Below, piece by piece: positions 8,612-16,706 of a DNA stretch of 38,729 bases. The translations under genes were made by a program, and so were the position numbers. The stretch is from positions 1-38,729 of the forward strand of contig SXPV01000034.1 in assembly GCA_005793215.1 (NCBI GenBank). The letters are read 5' to 3'. Each line of letters begins with the position of its first letter. Position 1 is the stretch's first letter. Origin of the DNA: Actinomycetota bacterium (GTDB lineage: Bacteria; Actinomycetota; Acidimicrobiia; Acidimicrobiales; Ilumatobacteraceae). Under the pieces are notes generated by a model. It was not told where the DNA came from, ran no database searches, and saw nothing but the letters and a program-made list of their open reading frames with translations.

Positions 8612-9709
8612 ATGGAGCGCTTCGGACTGGTCGGTCTTCCCAACGCGGGGAAGTCGTCGCTCTACAACGCTCTCACTGGATCCAACGCGCTTGCCGCCCC
8701 GTACCCGTTCGCCACGAAAGATCCCAACATCGGTGTGGCCAAGGTGCTCGACCCTCGCCTAGATGCCCTGGCGAAGATGTCGGAAAGCAAAAAAGTGGTG
8801 AATGCCACCATCGAAGTGGTCGACATCGGCGGCTTGGTGGAAGGTGCGAGCAAAGGTGAAGGCCTCGGCAACAAGTTCCTCGCAAACATTCGCGAGGTCG
8901 ATGCAATCGTGTTCGTGCTTCGCGCCTTCGTGGACGACGACATTCCCGGACCGAGCGACCCACTCGAACACTTACGCGTGGTGGAGCTCGAGTTGGCACT
9001 GGCCGACCTGGAAAGTGTGGAGACCAAACTCGGCAAGATGAAAAAGGCTGCGCGCATGGACAGTTCCATCGCCGACGAGGTCGAGGCGTTGGAGCGCGCA
9101 CAAGTGTTGCTTGCCGAAGGTCGACCGTTGTATCGCGCCGGAATCTCCGAAGCAGACCGCACGCTGTTGGCACCGCACTTTTTGCTGACGGCGCGTCGCG
9201 TGCTTGCAGTGGTGAACGTCGCCGAAGACGCACTCGACACGATTCCGGCCCATGTTGCCAAGGTTGCAGCCGAATTGGCTCCCCCAGGTTCGGCCAGCGA
9301 ACACGAGGTGGAGGTGCTGGGCATGAGCGTGCAGATCGAAGCCGAAGCAGCCCAACTGGTTGGACAAGATCGCATCGACATGCTCGAGGCACTCGGCCTG
9401 GGTGAAGGTGCTCTGCCCCGCTTGGTGCGCTCGGCGTACCACCTGCTTGGCTTGCGCACGTTCTTCACCACCGGCGACAAGGAGTCGCGAGCATGGACCT
9501 TCCACGCCGGCGCAAAGGCTCCGGAGTGCGCCGGAAAAATCCATACGGACTTGCAGCGCGGCTTCATTCGCGCCGATGTGATTCACTGCGATGAACTGTT
9601 GTCGATTGGTTCTTGGTCGAAAGCACGCGATGTGGGCAAACTTCGCGTGGAAGGCAAGGACTACGAAGTTGCCGACGGCGACGTGATGGAGATCCGTTTC
9701 AACGTATGA
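8612..9709 (+). CDS. ychF: Redox-regulated ATPase/GTPase YchF
   Basis: MERFGLVGLPNAGKSSLYNALTGS...; C-terminal TGS-like end (GKDYEVADGDVMEIRFNV); ORF 8603..9709 with likely ATG at 8612. Confidence 0.95.
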   Translation: MERFGLVGLPNAGKSSLYNALTGSNALAAPYPFATKDPNIGVAKVLDPRLDALAKMSESKKVVNATIEVVDIGGLVEGASKGEGLGNKFLANIREVDAIVFVLRAFVDDDIPGPSDPLEHLRVVELELALADLESVETKLGKMKKAARMDSSIADEVEALERAQVLLAEGRPLYRAGISEADRTLLAPHFLLTARRVLAVVNVAEDALDTIPAHVAKVAAELAPPGSASEHEVEVLGMSVQIEAEAAQLVGQDRIDMLEALGLGEGALPRLVRSAYHLLGLRTFFTTGDKESRAWTFHAGAKAPECAGKIHTDLQRGFIRADVIHCDELLSIGSWSKARDVGKLRVEGKDYEVADGDVMEIRFNV

Positions 9710-9719
9710 CCTCGACCAA
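9706..9719. repeat. Left copy of exact 14-bp direct repeat ATGACCTCGACCAA flanking the two-gene islet
   Basis: aacgtATGACCTCGACCAAaatt; contains the ychF TGA stop. Identical to 11793..11806. Confidence 0.9.
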
Positions 9720-9745
9720 AATTGACTACCTTGGTGGGTGGACTC

Positions 9746-10510
9746 ATGTTTTCGATAGATGACAAAGTGGCAGTTCGAATAGGCAAAAACGTCACCATCA
9801 GTGTTGACAAGTTCTCGATCGGTGATGGGGTCCTCATCAAGGACAATGTCGTAATCGAAGGACCCGAGGTAGCAATCGGCGACTATACGGTGATTGGCGA
9901 AAACACCGAACTTGTAGCCAAGAGTCCCTGCCACATCGGTATGAGTTCTTGGATTGGTCGAGACTGCATTATCGACGCAACCGGTCGATTGATAATCGGC
10001 AATGGGGTGGCAGTGGCTGCAGGCTGCCAGTTGTGGACCCATATGAAATTTGGCGACACGCTGCAAGGTTGTAGATGGGAATGGCAACGAGAGTTGAACA
10101 TCGGCGACGACGTTTACTTCGGCGGCAAATGTTTGGTTGGGCCAGTCACCGCTCAGAACCAAAGCCTTGCCCTCATGGGCTCCGTCGTGACGCACGACAT
10201 GAGACAGAATCGCGTCTACGCAGGCGTCCCAGCAATTGACATCACTGACAAGGTCGGCACCCACTACGAAGAGGTACCAATTGAACAAAAGTTCCATCTG
10301 CTCCAAACCAAACTCCGAGAATTCTCCGATCATTTCGATCCCGGTAAGCAAATCGAGATTGTCAAAGAGTGGCCCGAGTCAATGGATAACGAAGTGACCT
10401 ACTTCAATGTTGCAACTCGGGAGTACACCAAACGACTCTCCGAAGTCGAGGTCAAATTCATGCTGCACCTCTTGATGCCGATCAAGTTCTTCCCAGTAGC
10501 GACATCATGA
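9746..10510 (+). CDS. Hexapeptide-repeat (left-handed beta-helix) acyltransferase-like protein
   Basis: ORF 9722..10510, likely ATG 9746 (MFSIDDKVAVRIGKNVTISVDKFSIGDGVLI...). Repeated [IV]G-x4 hexapeptides and terminal NRVYAGVPAIDI typical of LbH acetyltransferases. Confidence 0.8.
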   Translation: MFSIDDKVAVRIGKNVTISVDKFSIGDGVLIKDNVVIEGPEVAIGDYTVIGENTELVAKSPCHIGMSSWIGRDCIIDATGRLIIGNGVAVAAGCQLWTHMKFGDTLQGCRWEWQRELNIGDDVYFGGKCLVGPVTAQNQSLALMGSVVTHDMRQNRVYAGVPAIDITDKVGTHYEEVPIEQKFHLLQTKLREFSDHFDPGKQIEIVKEWPESMDNEVTYFNVATREYTKRLSEVEVKFMLHLLMPIKFFPVATS

Positions 10511-11796
10511 TCGGTGAAAAAATTCTCTCATTTGCAAGAGAGCTCTATCCAATCAATCGCAGTCTCACTGGCAGCGGTGTTCGTGAAACTCTGAGTCGAA
10601 TCAAACTTCATTTACCAGACCTTCGCTTACTCGAGGCGCCCTCAGGTATTGGCGCCTCGGACTGGACGATTCCCGACGAGTGGGAAATCTCCGAGGCCTA
10701 TATAGAGGACTCAGACGGACAGCGAATCATCGACTTCTCAAATCACAATCTTCACGTTGTCGGCTACTCAGCTCCCATTGATGTCACCCTCTCGCTGGAT
10801 GAACTACAGCAGCATCTTCACTCAATTCCAGAAAAACCCAACGCCATACCGTACGTAACTAGCTACTACGCAGACCGTTGGGGCTTTTGCATGACACATC
10901 GTCAGCGTGAGGGTTTAAGGGACGGAAACTACCGAGCGGTGATACGTTCGCGAAAATTCAAGGGCGTAATGAATTACGCCGAACTTGTGATTCCTGGAGC
11001 ATCGAGGGAAGAGGTGCTGCTTTCAACCTACGTCTGCCACCCATCCATGGCCAACAACGAGACGTCAGGGCCTGCAGTACTGACATTTCTGGGCCGATGG
11101 CTTCTTGAACAACCTCGCCGACTTACTTATCGAATCGTCTTTGCACCTGAAACTATTGGTGCAATTCATTACATCAGCCAGAACTTAAACCATCTCAAGC
11201 AACGAGTTGTTGCGGGGTTCAACATTTCATGTGTAGGAGACGACAGAAACTACTCCTTCGTGTCGTCACGAAAGGGCGCAACGCTCGCTGACCGAGTCGC
11301 CGAGCATGTCCTTTCACAACTTTCATCATCGTATGTGCGGCACTCATTTTTGGAAAGACAAAGCGACGAAAGGCAATATGGAAGTGTTCTCGTTGATCTT
11401 CCATTTGTGGCACTTAGTCGAACCAAATATGGCTGCTACGACGAGTACCACACATCCTTGGATGACTTCAGTGTTGTTACCGCGACAGGCCTTGCAGGAG
11501 GCTTCAACATGGTGGCTCAGTGCATCACGGCGCTGGAACTTAATAGGACATTGGTTGCAACCACGCTCTGCGAGCCCCAACTCGGAAAACGTGGTCTCTA
11601 TCCAACACTTGGAGGAGGGAAGGTCTCCTCTTCGGTAGAGGCGCTGTTGAACGTTCTGGAGTATTGCGATGGAAGTGAGGATCTGCTGGCAGTCGCCGAA
11701 AGATGCAAACTTTCAATCACGGAAGCTGCGCAAGCTGCAAGCCTGCTGGAGAGCCACGAACTGCTTCGTGAGATCGCCACGCCCCTCCGAAAATGA
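10507..11796 (+). CDS. DUF4910 / aminopeptidase-like domain protein (polysaccharide-locus type) with winged-helix-like C-terminus
   Basis: 429 aa; MIGEKILSFARELYPINRSLTGSGVRETLSRI..., STYVCHPSMANNETSGPAVLTFLGRWLL, FAPETIGAIHYISQN, EYHTSLDD resemble the DUF4910/M28-like family. ATGA overlap with the upstream gene. Confidence 0.75.
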   Translation: MIGEKILSFARELYPINRSLTGSGVRETLSRIKLHLPDLRLLEAPSGIGASDWTIPDEWEISEAYIEDSDGQRIIDFSNHNLHVVGYSAPIDVTLSLDELQQHLHSIPEKPNAIPYVTSYYADRWGFCMTHRQREGLRDGNYRAVIRSRKFKGVMNYAELVIPGASREEVLLSTYVCHPSMANNETSGPAVLTFLGRWLLEQPRRLTYRIVFAPETIGAIHYISQNLNHLKQRVVAGFNISCVGDDRNYSFVSSRKGATLADRVAEHVLSQLSSSYVRHSFLERQSDERQYGSVLVDLPFVALSRTKYGCYDEYHTSLDDFSVVTATGLAGGFNMVAQCITALELNRTLVATTLCEPQLGKRGLYPTLGGGKVSSSVEALLNVLEYCDGSEDLLAVAERCKLSITEAAQAASLLESHELLREIATPLRK

Positions 11797-11806
11797 CCTC
11801 GACCAA
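11793..11806. repeat. Right copy of exact 14-bp direct repeat ATGACCTCGACCAA flanking the islet
   Basis: gaaaATGACCTCGACCAAtgcg; contains the stop codon of the DUF4910 gene and the first codons of the DUF192 gene. Confidence 0.9.
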
Positions 11807-12197
11807 TGCGTGGCTGGTTGCACAGGGCCGCGTGTTGGCAAGTGCCACGGTTGCCGATACCCGCGCACAGCGGCGACGCGGGATGCTCGGGCAACAAGAC
11901 CCCGAATTCGCCATGGTGTTGCCCGACTGCAGGTGGGTGCACACCATTGGGATGAGATGCGCACTTGACATTGCGTATCTCGATGACGAATCTCGGGTAA
12001 TGAAGGTGCAGCGATTGAGCCCCATGCGATTGCCGCTACCCGTCTTGGCCGCGTGCAGCGTGGTGGAGGCTCGCGCAGGGTCGTTCGAACGTTGGGGTGT
12101 GCGCGTCGGCGACATCGTGGAAGTGCGGCGCGTCAGCGACGCACCGGCAACCTCTCGGCGCGCCAGCGACGCACCGGCAGAAAGTCGTCGCGCATGA
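11793..12197 (+). CDS. DUF192 family protein
   Basis: 134 aa; RRRGMLGQQDPEFAMVLPDCRWVHTIGMRCALDIAYLDDESRVMKV... matches the DUF192 pattern (RGLMgr...F.F.......fwMknt...lDi.fld). Confidence 0.85.
   Translation: MTSTNAWLVAQGRVLASATVADTRAQRRRGMLGQQDPEFAMVLPDCRWVHTIGMRCALDIAYLDDESRVMKVQRLSPMRLPLPVLAACSVVEARAGSFERWGVRVGDIVEVRRVSDAPATSRRASDAPAESRRA
12131..12190 (+). repeat. Imperfect 30-bp x2 tandem repeat in the DUF192 C-terminus
   Basis: cgtcagcgacgcaccggcaacctctcggcg / cgccagcgacgcaccggcagaaagtcgtcg, encoding RRVSDAPATS RRASDAPAES. Confidence 0.85.
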
Positions 12198-13024
12198 GCG
12201 GCAAGCTCGTCCTCGTTGCCACGCCCATCGGCAATCTCGCCGACATCACGTCGCGCGCCATCGACGCCCTGCGCGAAGCCGATGTCATCTGCTGCGAAGA
12301 CACGCGACACTCCGGCAAGCTGCTGCAGCGCATTGGGGTGAGCGACAAGCCGCTCCTCGTCGTGAACGAACACACGGAGTACGACTCGCGTGACAAGATC
12401 GTGGAGCTCGTCGTCAGCGGCAAGACGGTTGCGCTCATCACCGACGCAGGTAGCCCAGGGGTGAGCGACCCGGGTGAACGAATCGTTCGTGCGGTCATCG
12501 ACGCTGGCGGTGTGGTTTCGGCCACGCCCGGGCCGTCGGCGGCAATCATGGCGGTGACCATCAGCGGTCTGCCCGCCGGGAGGTTCGTGTTCGAGGGATT
12601 TCTGCCGCGATCCGGAGTGGAGCGAAAGGAACGTCTCGAGGCCGTCGCCAGCGAGATGCGCACCACCGTGCTGTACGAAGCACCACACCGACTGCACAAG
12701 ACACTCACCGACTTGGAAACCATGTGTGGCCCGCATCGTGTAGTGGCAATTGCCGCCGAACTCACCAAGATTCACGAAGAGGTGTGGCGTGGTACGTTGC
12801 ACGACGCCGTGAAGCGATACGCCGATGGCGAACCACGCGGCGAATTCGTGCTCGTGTTGGCGGGTGCCACACCAGTAGCACCGCCGACGGACGACGAACT
12901 GATCAGCGCATTACGCGCAGAAATTGCCAGCGGTGTGTCACGCAAGGATGCAGCGTCGAAAGTGTCGGCGCGCTTCGGGGTGTCGAAGCGTCACGTGTAT
13001 GAGTTGACGCTGACGCTCGGCTAG
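12194..13024 (+). CDS. rsmI: 16S rRNA (cytidine(1402)-2'-O)-methyltransferase RsmI
   Basis: ATG 12194, ATGA overlap with DUF192: MSGKLVLVATPIGNLADITSRAIDALREADVICCEDTRHSGKLL...; ITDAGSPGVSDPG, TPGPSAAIMA, YEAPHRL. Confidence 0.95.
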   Translation: MSGKLVLVATPIGNLADITSRAIDALREADVICCEDTRHSGKLLQRIGVSDKPLLVVNEHTEYDSRDKIVELVVSGKTVALITDAGSPGVSDPGERIVRAVIDAGGVVSATPGPSAAIMAVTISGLPAGRFVFEGFLPRSGVERKERLEAVASEMRTTVLYEAPHRLHKTLTDLETMCGPHRVVAIAAELTKIHEEVWRGTLHDAVKRYADGEPRGEFVLVLAGATPVAPPTDDELISALRAEIASGVSRKDAASKVSARFGVSKRHVYELTLTLG

Positions 13025-13076
13025 CGCAGCGGCCGGACCAACAGGTATCAGCGCAGCGGCTGGACCAGCGGGAATC
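13023..13076. repeat. Imperfect 27-bp x2 tandem repeat filling the convergent rsmI/thioesterase junction
   Basis: agcgcagcggccggaccaacaggtatc / agcgcagcggctggaccagcgggaatc followed by partial third copy agcgcggcagc; spans both stop codons. Confidence 0.85.
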
Positions 13077-13869
13077 AGCGCGGCAGCAACGCGAGTTGTC
13101 GCGATTGCGCCACCAACTCCCCCGACGCATTCCAGATGGAGCCGTCCTCTTCGAACATGCCGTTGTGCAATTCGCGCGTGGTGAACTCGGCACACACCGG
13201 TGCACCATCGGGGATTCCACGCAGGTAAAACGACAACTGCACGGTGGGAACCCAGCCCGGCGCCCCCGACAGATTGAACATTGCTGGTGGCAATGCGTCG
13301 CAAAACAGCGTGAGCGAAAGGGCATCCACTGGACGCTCGTCACGAAACGCACACCATCCACGAACGTGTGCCTCGCCCTTGGGCTTGCCCGTGGCAAAAC
13401 CCGTGTCGTCGGGATGCAGCCGAACGTCCACATTGTTCATGAGCCCGGGCAATCCCGCACTCGTCGAGCCGCGCGGGACCGCCTTGTCGAAACCGGGCAT
13501 CTCTGGCATTACCAAAGTCGTCTGTTCGACTGCACCGGTTACCAAAGCGTCGCCACAGGTTCCGAGTGCGGTCACGATCACGCGATCACCATGACGCATG
13601 GTGGCAAGTGCCGTGGTGAACGCCTTTCCGGTTTTCATCACGGTGGTGTCGATGGTGACGTCGGCGTCATTCACCGGGCCCAAGTAGTGACATGACAGTG
13701 CGACTGGCAGCGGCCGACCCGTTGCCTCGCGCAACGCAGATGCCACCAGCGCCAACAGATATCCCCCGTTTGCGTTGCCGCCGATATCCCAACCGTCGTG
13801 CACTCGGGCAGCAAAGACGCCACCACCAATCGCTCGAACCTGCGTGGCGGTATCAAACCGAAAAGTCAC
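13075..13869 (-). CDS. Acyl-CoA thioesterase-like (TesB/hot-dog fold) family protein
   Basis: ORF 13075..13917; start uncertain (GTG 13869 avoids overlap with metG; upstream start at 13917 possible). VTFRFDTATQVRAIGGGVFAARVHDGWDIGGNANGGYLLALVASALREATGRPLPVALSCHYLGPV... is typical of TesB-like thioesterases. Confidence 0.75.
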   Translation of the reverse strand: MTFRFDTATQVRAIGGGVFAARVHDGWDIGGNANGGYLLALVASALREATGRPLPVALSCHYLGPVNDADVTIDTTVMKTGKAFTTALATMRHGDRVIVTALGTCGDALVTGAVEQTTLVMPEMPGFDKAVPRGSTSAGLPGLMNNVDVRLHPDDTGFATGKPKGEAHVRGWCAFRDERPVDALSLTLFCDALPPAMFNLSGAPGWVPTVQLSFYLRGIPDGAPVCAEFTTRELHNGMFEEDGSIWNASGELVAQSRQLALLPR

Positions 13870-13889
13870 GGGGTTGAGCGTAGGTTGGA

Positions 13890-15401
13890 GTGGTGCCAAA
13901 CTTCTCGGCGACGACACCGATTTACTACGTAACGGCCAAGCCGCACCTCGGGCACGCCTACACCACCATCGTGACCGATGCCGTCTGCCGATGGCATCGC
14001 CTGTGCGGGGATGATGTTCATCTCCTCACCGGCACCGACGAACATGGCCTGAAGGTGCAGCAGTACGCCGACGCAGCGGGAAAAACTCCGAGCCAATTCG
14101 TCGACGAAATCGCCCCGCTGTATGCCGACACTTGGAAGCGTCTGGATGTTCGCTACGACGACTTCATTCGCACCACCGAAGAACGTCACAAGCGTGGCGT
14201 CAACAAACTGTTACAAGCGTGCTTCGATGCAGGCGACATCGAGCTCGACGTGTACCGCGGCCACTACTGCGTGGCGTGCGAGGCCTACTACACGGACGAA
14301 GAGCTGGTCGGCGGTAACTGCCCCATTCACACCACCACCAAGGCAGTGTACGTGGAGGAAGAGAACTACTTCTTCCGTCTGTCGCGTTTCGAGCAACGTT
14401 TGCTCGACTGGTACGACCAACACCCGGATGCAATCGTGCCCGGATTCCGACGCAATGAAGTGATCGGGTTCATCAAGGGCGGACTCAACGACTTTTCCGT
14501 CAGCCGCAAGACCCTGAAGTGGGGCATTCCCCTGCCGTGGGACGCGAACCACGTCGCCTACGTATGGTTCGACGCGTTGGCCAACTACATCACCGCGCAC
14601 GGCTACGGCACCGACGACAAGCAATTCGCCGAGCATTGGCCGGTGGACTGGCACTTCATCGGCAAGGACATCATCCGGTTTCACTGCGTGTATTGGCCCG
14701 CAATGTTGATGTCCGCCGGCATCGATCTGCCGAAGGGTTGGGCGGTTGGCGGATTCCTCTTGGTTGGTGGCGAGAAGATGTCAAAGACCACCGGCAACGT
14801 GGTGAGCCCACTGGATTTGGTGGATGAATTTGGCGTGGATGGATTCCGCTACTACGTCTTGGCCGACACGGTGTACGGCAATGACGGCGACTTCACCTAC
14901 GAAGGACTCGTCGCGCGGTACAACTCCGATCTTGCCAACAACCTCGGCAACCTCGCTGCACGCGTGGCAACCGTGGTGGAAAAGAAGTGTGGCGCTCGTG
15001 GCCCTGCCCCACGCAAAGACTCGCCACTTGCCGCAATCGCAGCCAACGTCGTACGCGACACCGATGCTGCATGGCGCGGTGCACAGCCGAGTCGTGCACT
15101 TGAAGCAACGTGGAACCTCATCCGCGCCACCAACGCGCATCTCGAACAACACGAGCCGTGGAAGATGGAACCCGGTGATGCGGTCGACGATGTGATGGGC
15201 GATGCACTCGAAGCACTGCGCATCGTGGTGATTCTCGCCAATCCGGCATTGCCCACGACGACGCAGGAAATCTGGCGACGAATCGGTTTGCCGGGACGAA
15301 TCGAAGACTGTCGCATCGGCACCGACACTGCTTGGGGCGCATACCCTGGCGGGCTCACCGTAGAAAAAGGCGAACCGCTCTTCCCACGCAAGAAGGGCTG
15401 A
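13890..15401 (+). CDS. metG: Methionine--tRNA ligase
   Basis: TTPIYYVTAKPHLGHAYTTIVTDAVCRWHRLCGDDVHLLTGTDEHGLK (HIGH-like HLGH), KMSKTTGN signature, zinc-type CVACEAYY...CPIH knuckle. Confidence 0.96.
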   Translation: MVPNFSATTPIYYVTAKPHLGHAYTTIVTDAVCRWHRLCGDDVHLLTGTDEHGLKVQQYADAAGKTPSQFVDEIAPLYADTWKRLDVRYDDFIRTTEERHKRGVNKLLQACFDAGDIELDVYRGHYCVACEAYYTDEELVGGNCPIHTTTKAVYVEEENYFFRLSRFEQRLLDWYDQHPDAIVPGFRRNEVIGFIKGGLNDFSVSRKTLKWGIPLPWDANHVAYVWFDALANYITAHGYGTDDKQFAEHWPVDWHFIGKDIIRFHCVYWPAMLMSAGIDLPKGWAVGGFLLVGGEKMSKTTGNVVSPLDLVDEFGVDGFRYYVLADTVYGNDGDFTYEGLVARYNSDLANNLGNLAARVATVVEKKCGARGPAPRKDSPLAAIAANVVRDTDAAWRGAQPSRALEATWNLIRATNAHLEQHEPWKMEPGDAVDDVMGDALEALRIVVILANPALPTTTQEIWRRIGLPGRIEDCRIGTDTAWGAYPGGLTVEKGEPLFPRKKG

Positions 15402-15406
15402 GCACC

Positions 15407-16195
15407 GTGCCGAACTGGATCGACACGCACTGCCACGTGTACGACGAGCGCACGCCCGGTGGCAGCGATGCGTCCATCGCCAATGCACACGCACATGACG
15501 TCGACAAAGTCATCGTGATCGGCACCGACGCCAACACCACCGCGCAGGCACTTGCACTTGCTCAGCGACACGAAAACGTATGGGCAACCGTTGGTTTGCA
15601 TCCACACGAGGCGAAGTTCGGTGTCGACACGATCACACCGTTCGTTGACGGGCTCAGCTCGGCCCAACTCGACGAAAAGAAGATCGTTGCAATCGGAGAA
15701 TGCGGGCTGGACTTCTACTACGACCATTCCGATCGCACCGCGCAGCGCGAGGCATTCGCCCAGCAGATTGCCCTCGCCAAGCAGCATGACCTCACGCTCG
15801 TGATCCACACTCGAAACGCATGGCCCGACACGTTCGATGTGCTCGACACCGAAGGAATGCCCGAGCGCGTGGTGTTCCATTGCTTCACGGGTGACGAAGC
15901 CGAGGCGCGGGAGTCGGTGAAGCGCGGTGCTTGGTTGTCGTTTTCGGGAATCGTCACCTTCAACAAGGCCGACGACATTCGTCGTGCTGCAAAGTTTTGT
16001 CCGAGCGACAAGTTGCTCACCGAAACCGATGCGCCATGGTTGGCTCCGGTCCCACATCGCGGCAAGGAAAACGAACCGGCTCACGTTCGACTGATCGGTG
16101 AGTGCTTGGCGAGCGTGCGCGAAGCATCGATCAGCGACATTGCGCGTATCACCGTGGAAAATGCCCATAAGGCGTTCCCGCGACTCTCTCGCTAG
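15407..16195 (+). CDS. tatD: TatD family metal-dependent hydrolase (DNase)
   Basis: GTG 15407: MPNWIDTHCHVYDERTPGG...; GECGLDFYY, ETDAPWLAPVPHRGKENEPAHV. Confidence 0.92.
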   Translation: MPNWIDTHCHVYDERTPGGSDASIANAHAHDVDKVIVIGTDANTTAQALALAQRHENVWATVGLHPHEAKFGVDTITPFVDGLSSAQLDEKKIVAIGECGLDFYYDHSDRTAQREAFAQQIALAKQHDLTLVIHTRNAWPDTFDVLDTEGMPERVVFHCFTGDEAEARESVKRGAWLSFSGIVTFNKADDIRRAAKFCPSDKLLTETDAPWLAPVPHRGKENEPAHVRLIGECLASVREASISDIARITVENAHKAFPRLSR

Positions 16196-16208
16196 CGTTT
16201 TATTCCCC

Positions 16209-16706
16209 ATGTTCCTCAGCGCACGTGATCGACGCCGAGTCACGCTCGTCGGGCTGCTCACGCTGGTGGTGGTGCCGGCGGTGTTGTTCTTCACCCGTGG
16301 CGAGCCGCAGGCGGACGTTGCCACGGTGGCAGCCGCTGGTGTCGACATCGAGGCTTCGTCGGCCACGAGCGATGCCCCAGCACCGGTGTTTCTTTCTGGT
16401 CCAGCAGGGGTTGCACCAACTGGAACCGCACCAATCGCCTACCCCAGCGGAGACAGCGCAAAGCTCACCGGCCAGGCCACCTTCAGCAGTTTCAATGGTG
16501 CACCAAACACGGTGTGCAACGCTCCGTTGGCCCCGTACGGGTCCACGCTCGTGGTGAAAAACCTCAATAACGGCCGCTCCATTGCCTGCTCCAACGTGAT
16601 GATGCCCTCCACCCCGGCCAACATCATGGTGGTGTTGCACACCCGCTTGTTCGTGGAGTTGTCCGATCTGGTGAACGCGCCGATCCCCGTGTCCATCACC
16701 TGGTGA
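16209..16706 (+). CDS. Small membrane-anchored/secreted protein with C-terminal DPBB (RlpA-like/3D-like) domain
   Basis: MFLSARDRRRVTLVGLLTLVVVPAVLFF (signal anchor), then low-complexity linker, then TFSSFNGAPNTVCNAPLAPYGSTLVVKNLNNGRSIACSNVMM...VVLHTRLFVELSDLVNAPIPVSITW, resembling the RlpA/DPBB core (A..PyGt.v.V.nl.NGrs..v....). Located between tatD and rsmA. Confidence 0.75.
   Translation: MFLSARDRRRVTLVGLLTLVVVPAVLFFTRGEPQADVATVAAAGVDIEASSATSDAPAPVFLSGPAGVAPTGTAPIAYPSGDSAKLTGQATFSSFNGAPNTVCNAPLAPYGSTLVVKNLNNGRSIACSNVMMPSTPANIMVVLHTRLFVELSDLVNAPIPVSITW

Noticed and set aside
8972-10351. 459-aa minus-strand ORF antisense to ychF and the acyltransferase
   Set aside because: Antisense shadow of two coding genes; low-complexity His-rich translation, no motif.
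9706-11806. IS element or prophage remnant
   Set aside because: No transposase, integrase or terminal inverted repeats; both genes are intact enzymes. Only the 14-bp direct repeat supports an insertion.
12131-13087. Possible CRISPR-like array from clustered ~27-30 bp repeats
   Set aside because: The repeats are directly tandem with no spacers, only two copies each, and the two repeats differ from one another; no cas genes.
14897-16366. 489-aa minus-strand ORF antisense to metG/tatD
   Set aside because: Fully opposed to strongly supported metG and tatD genes; no domain signature.
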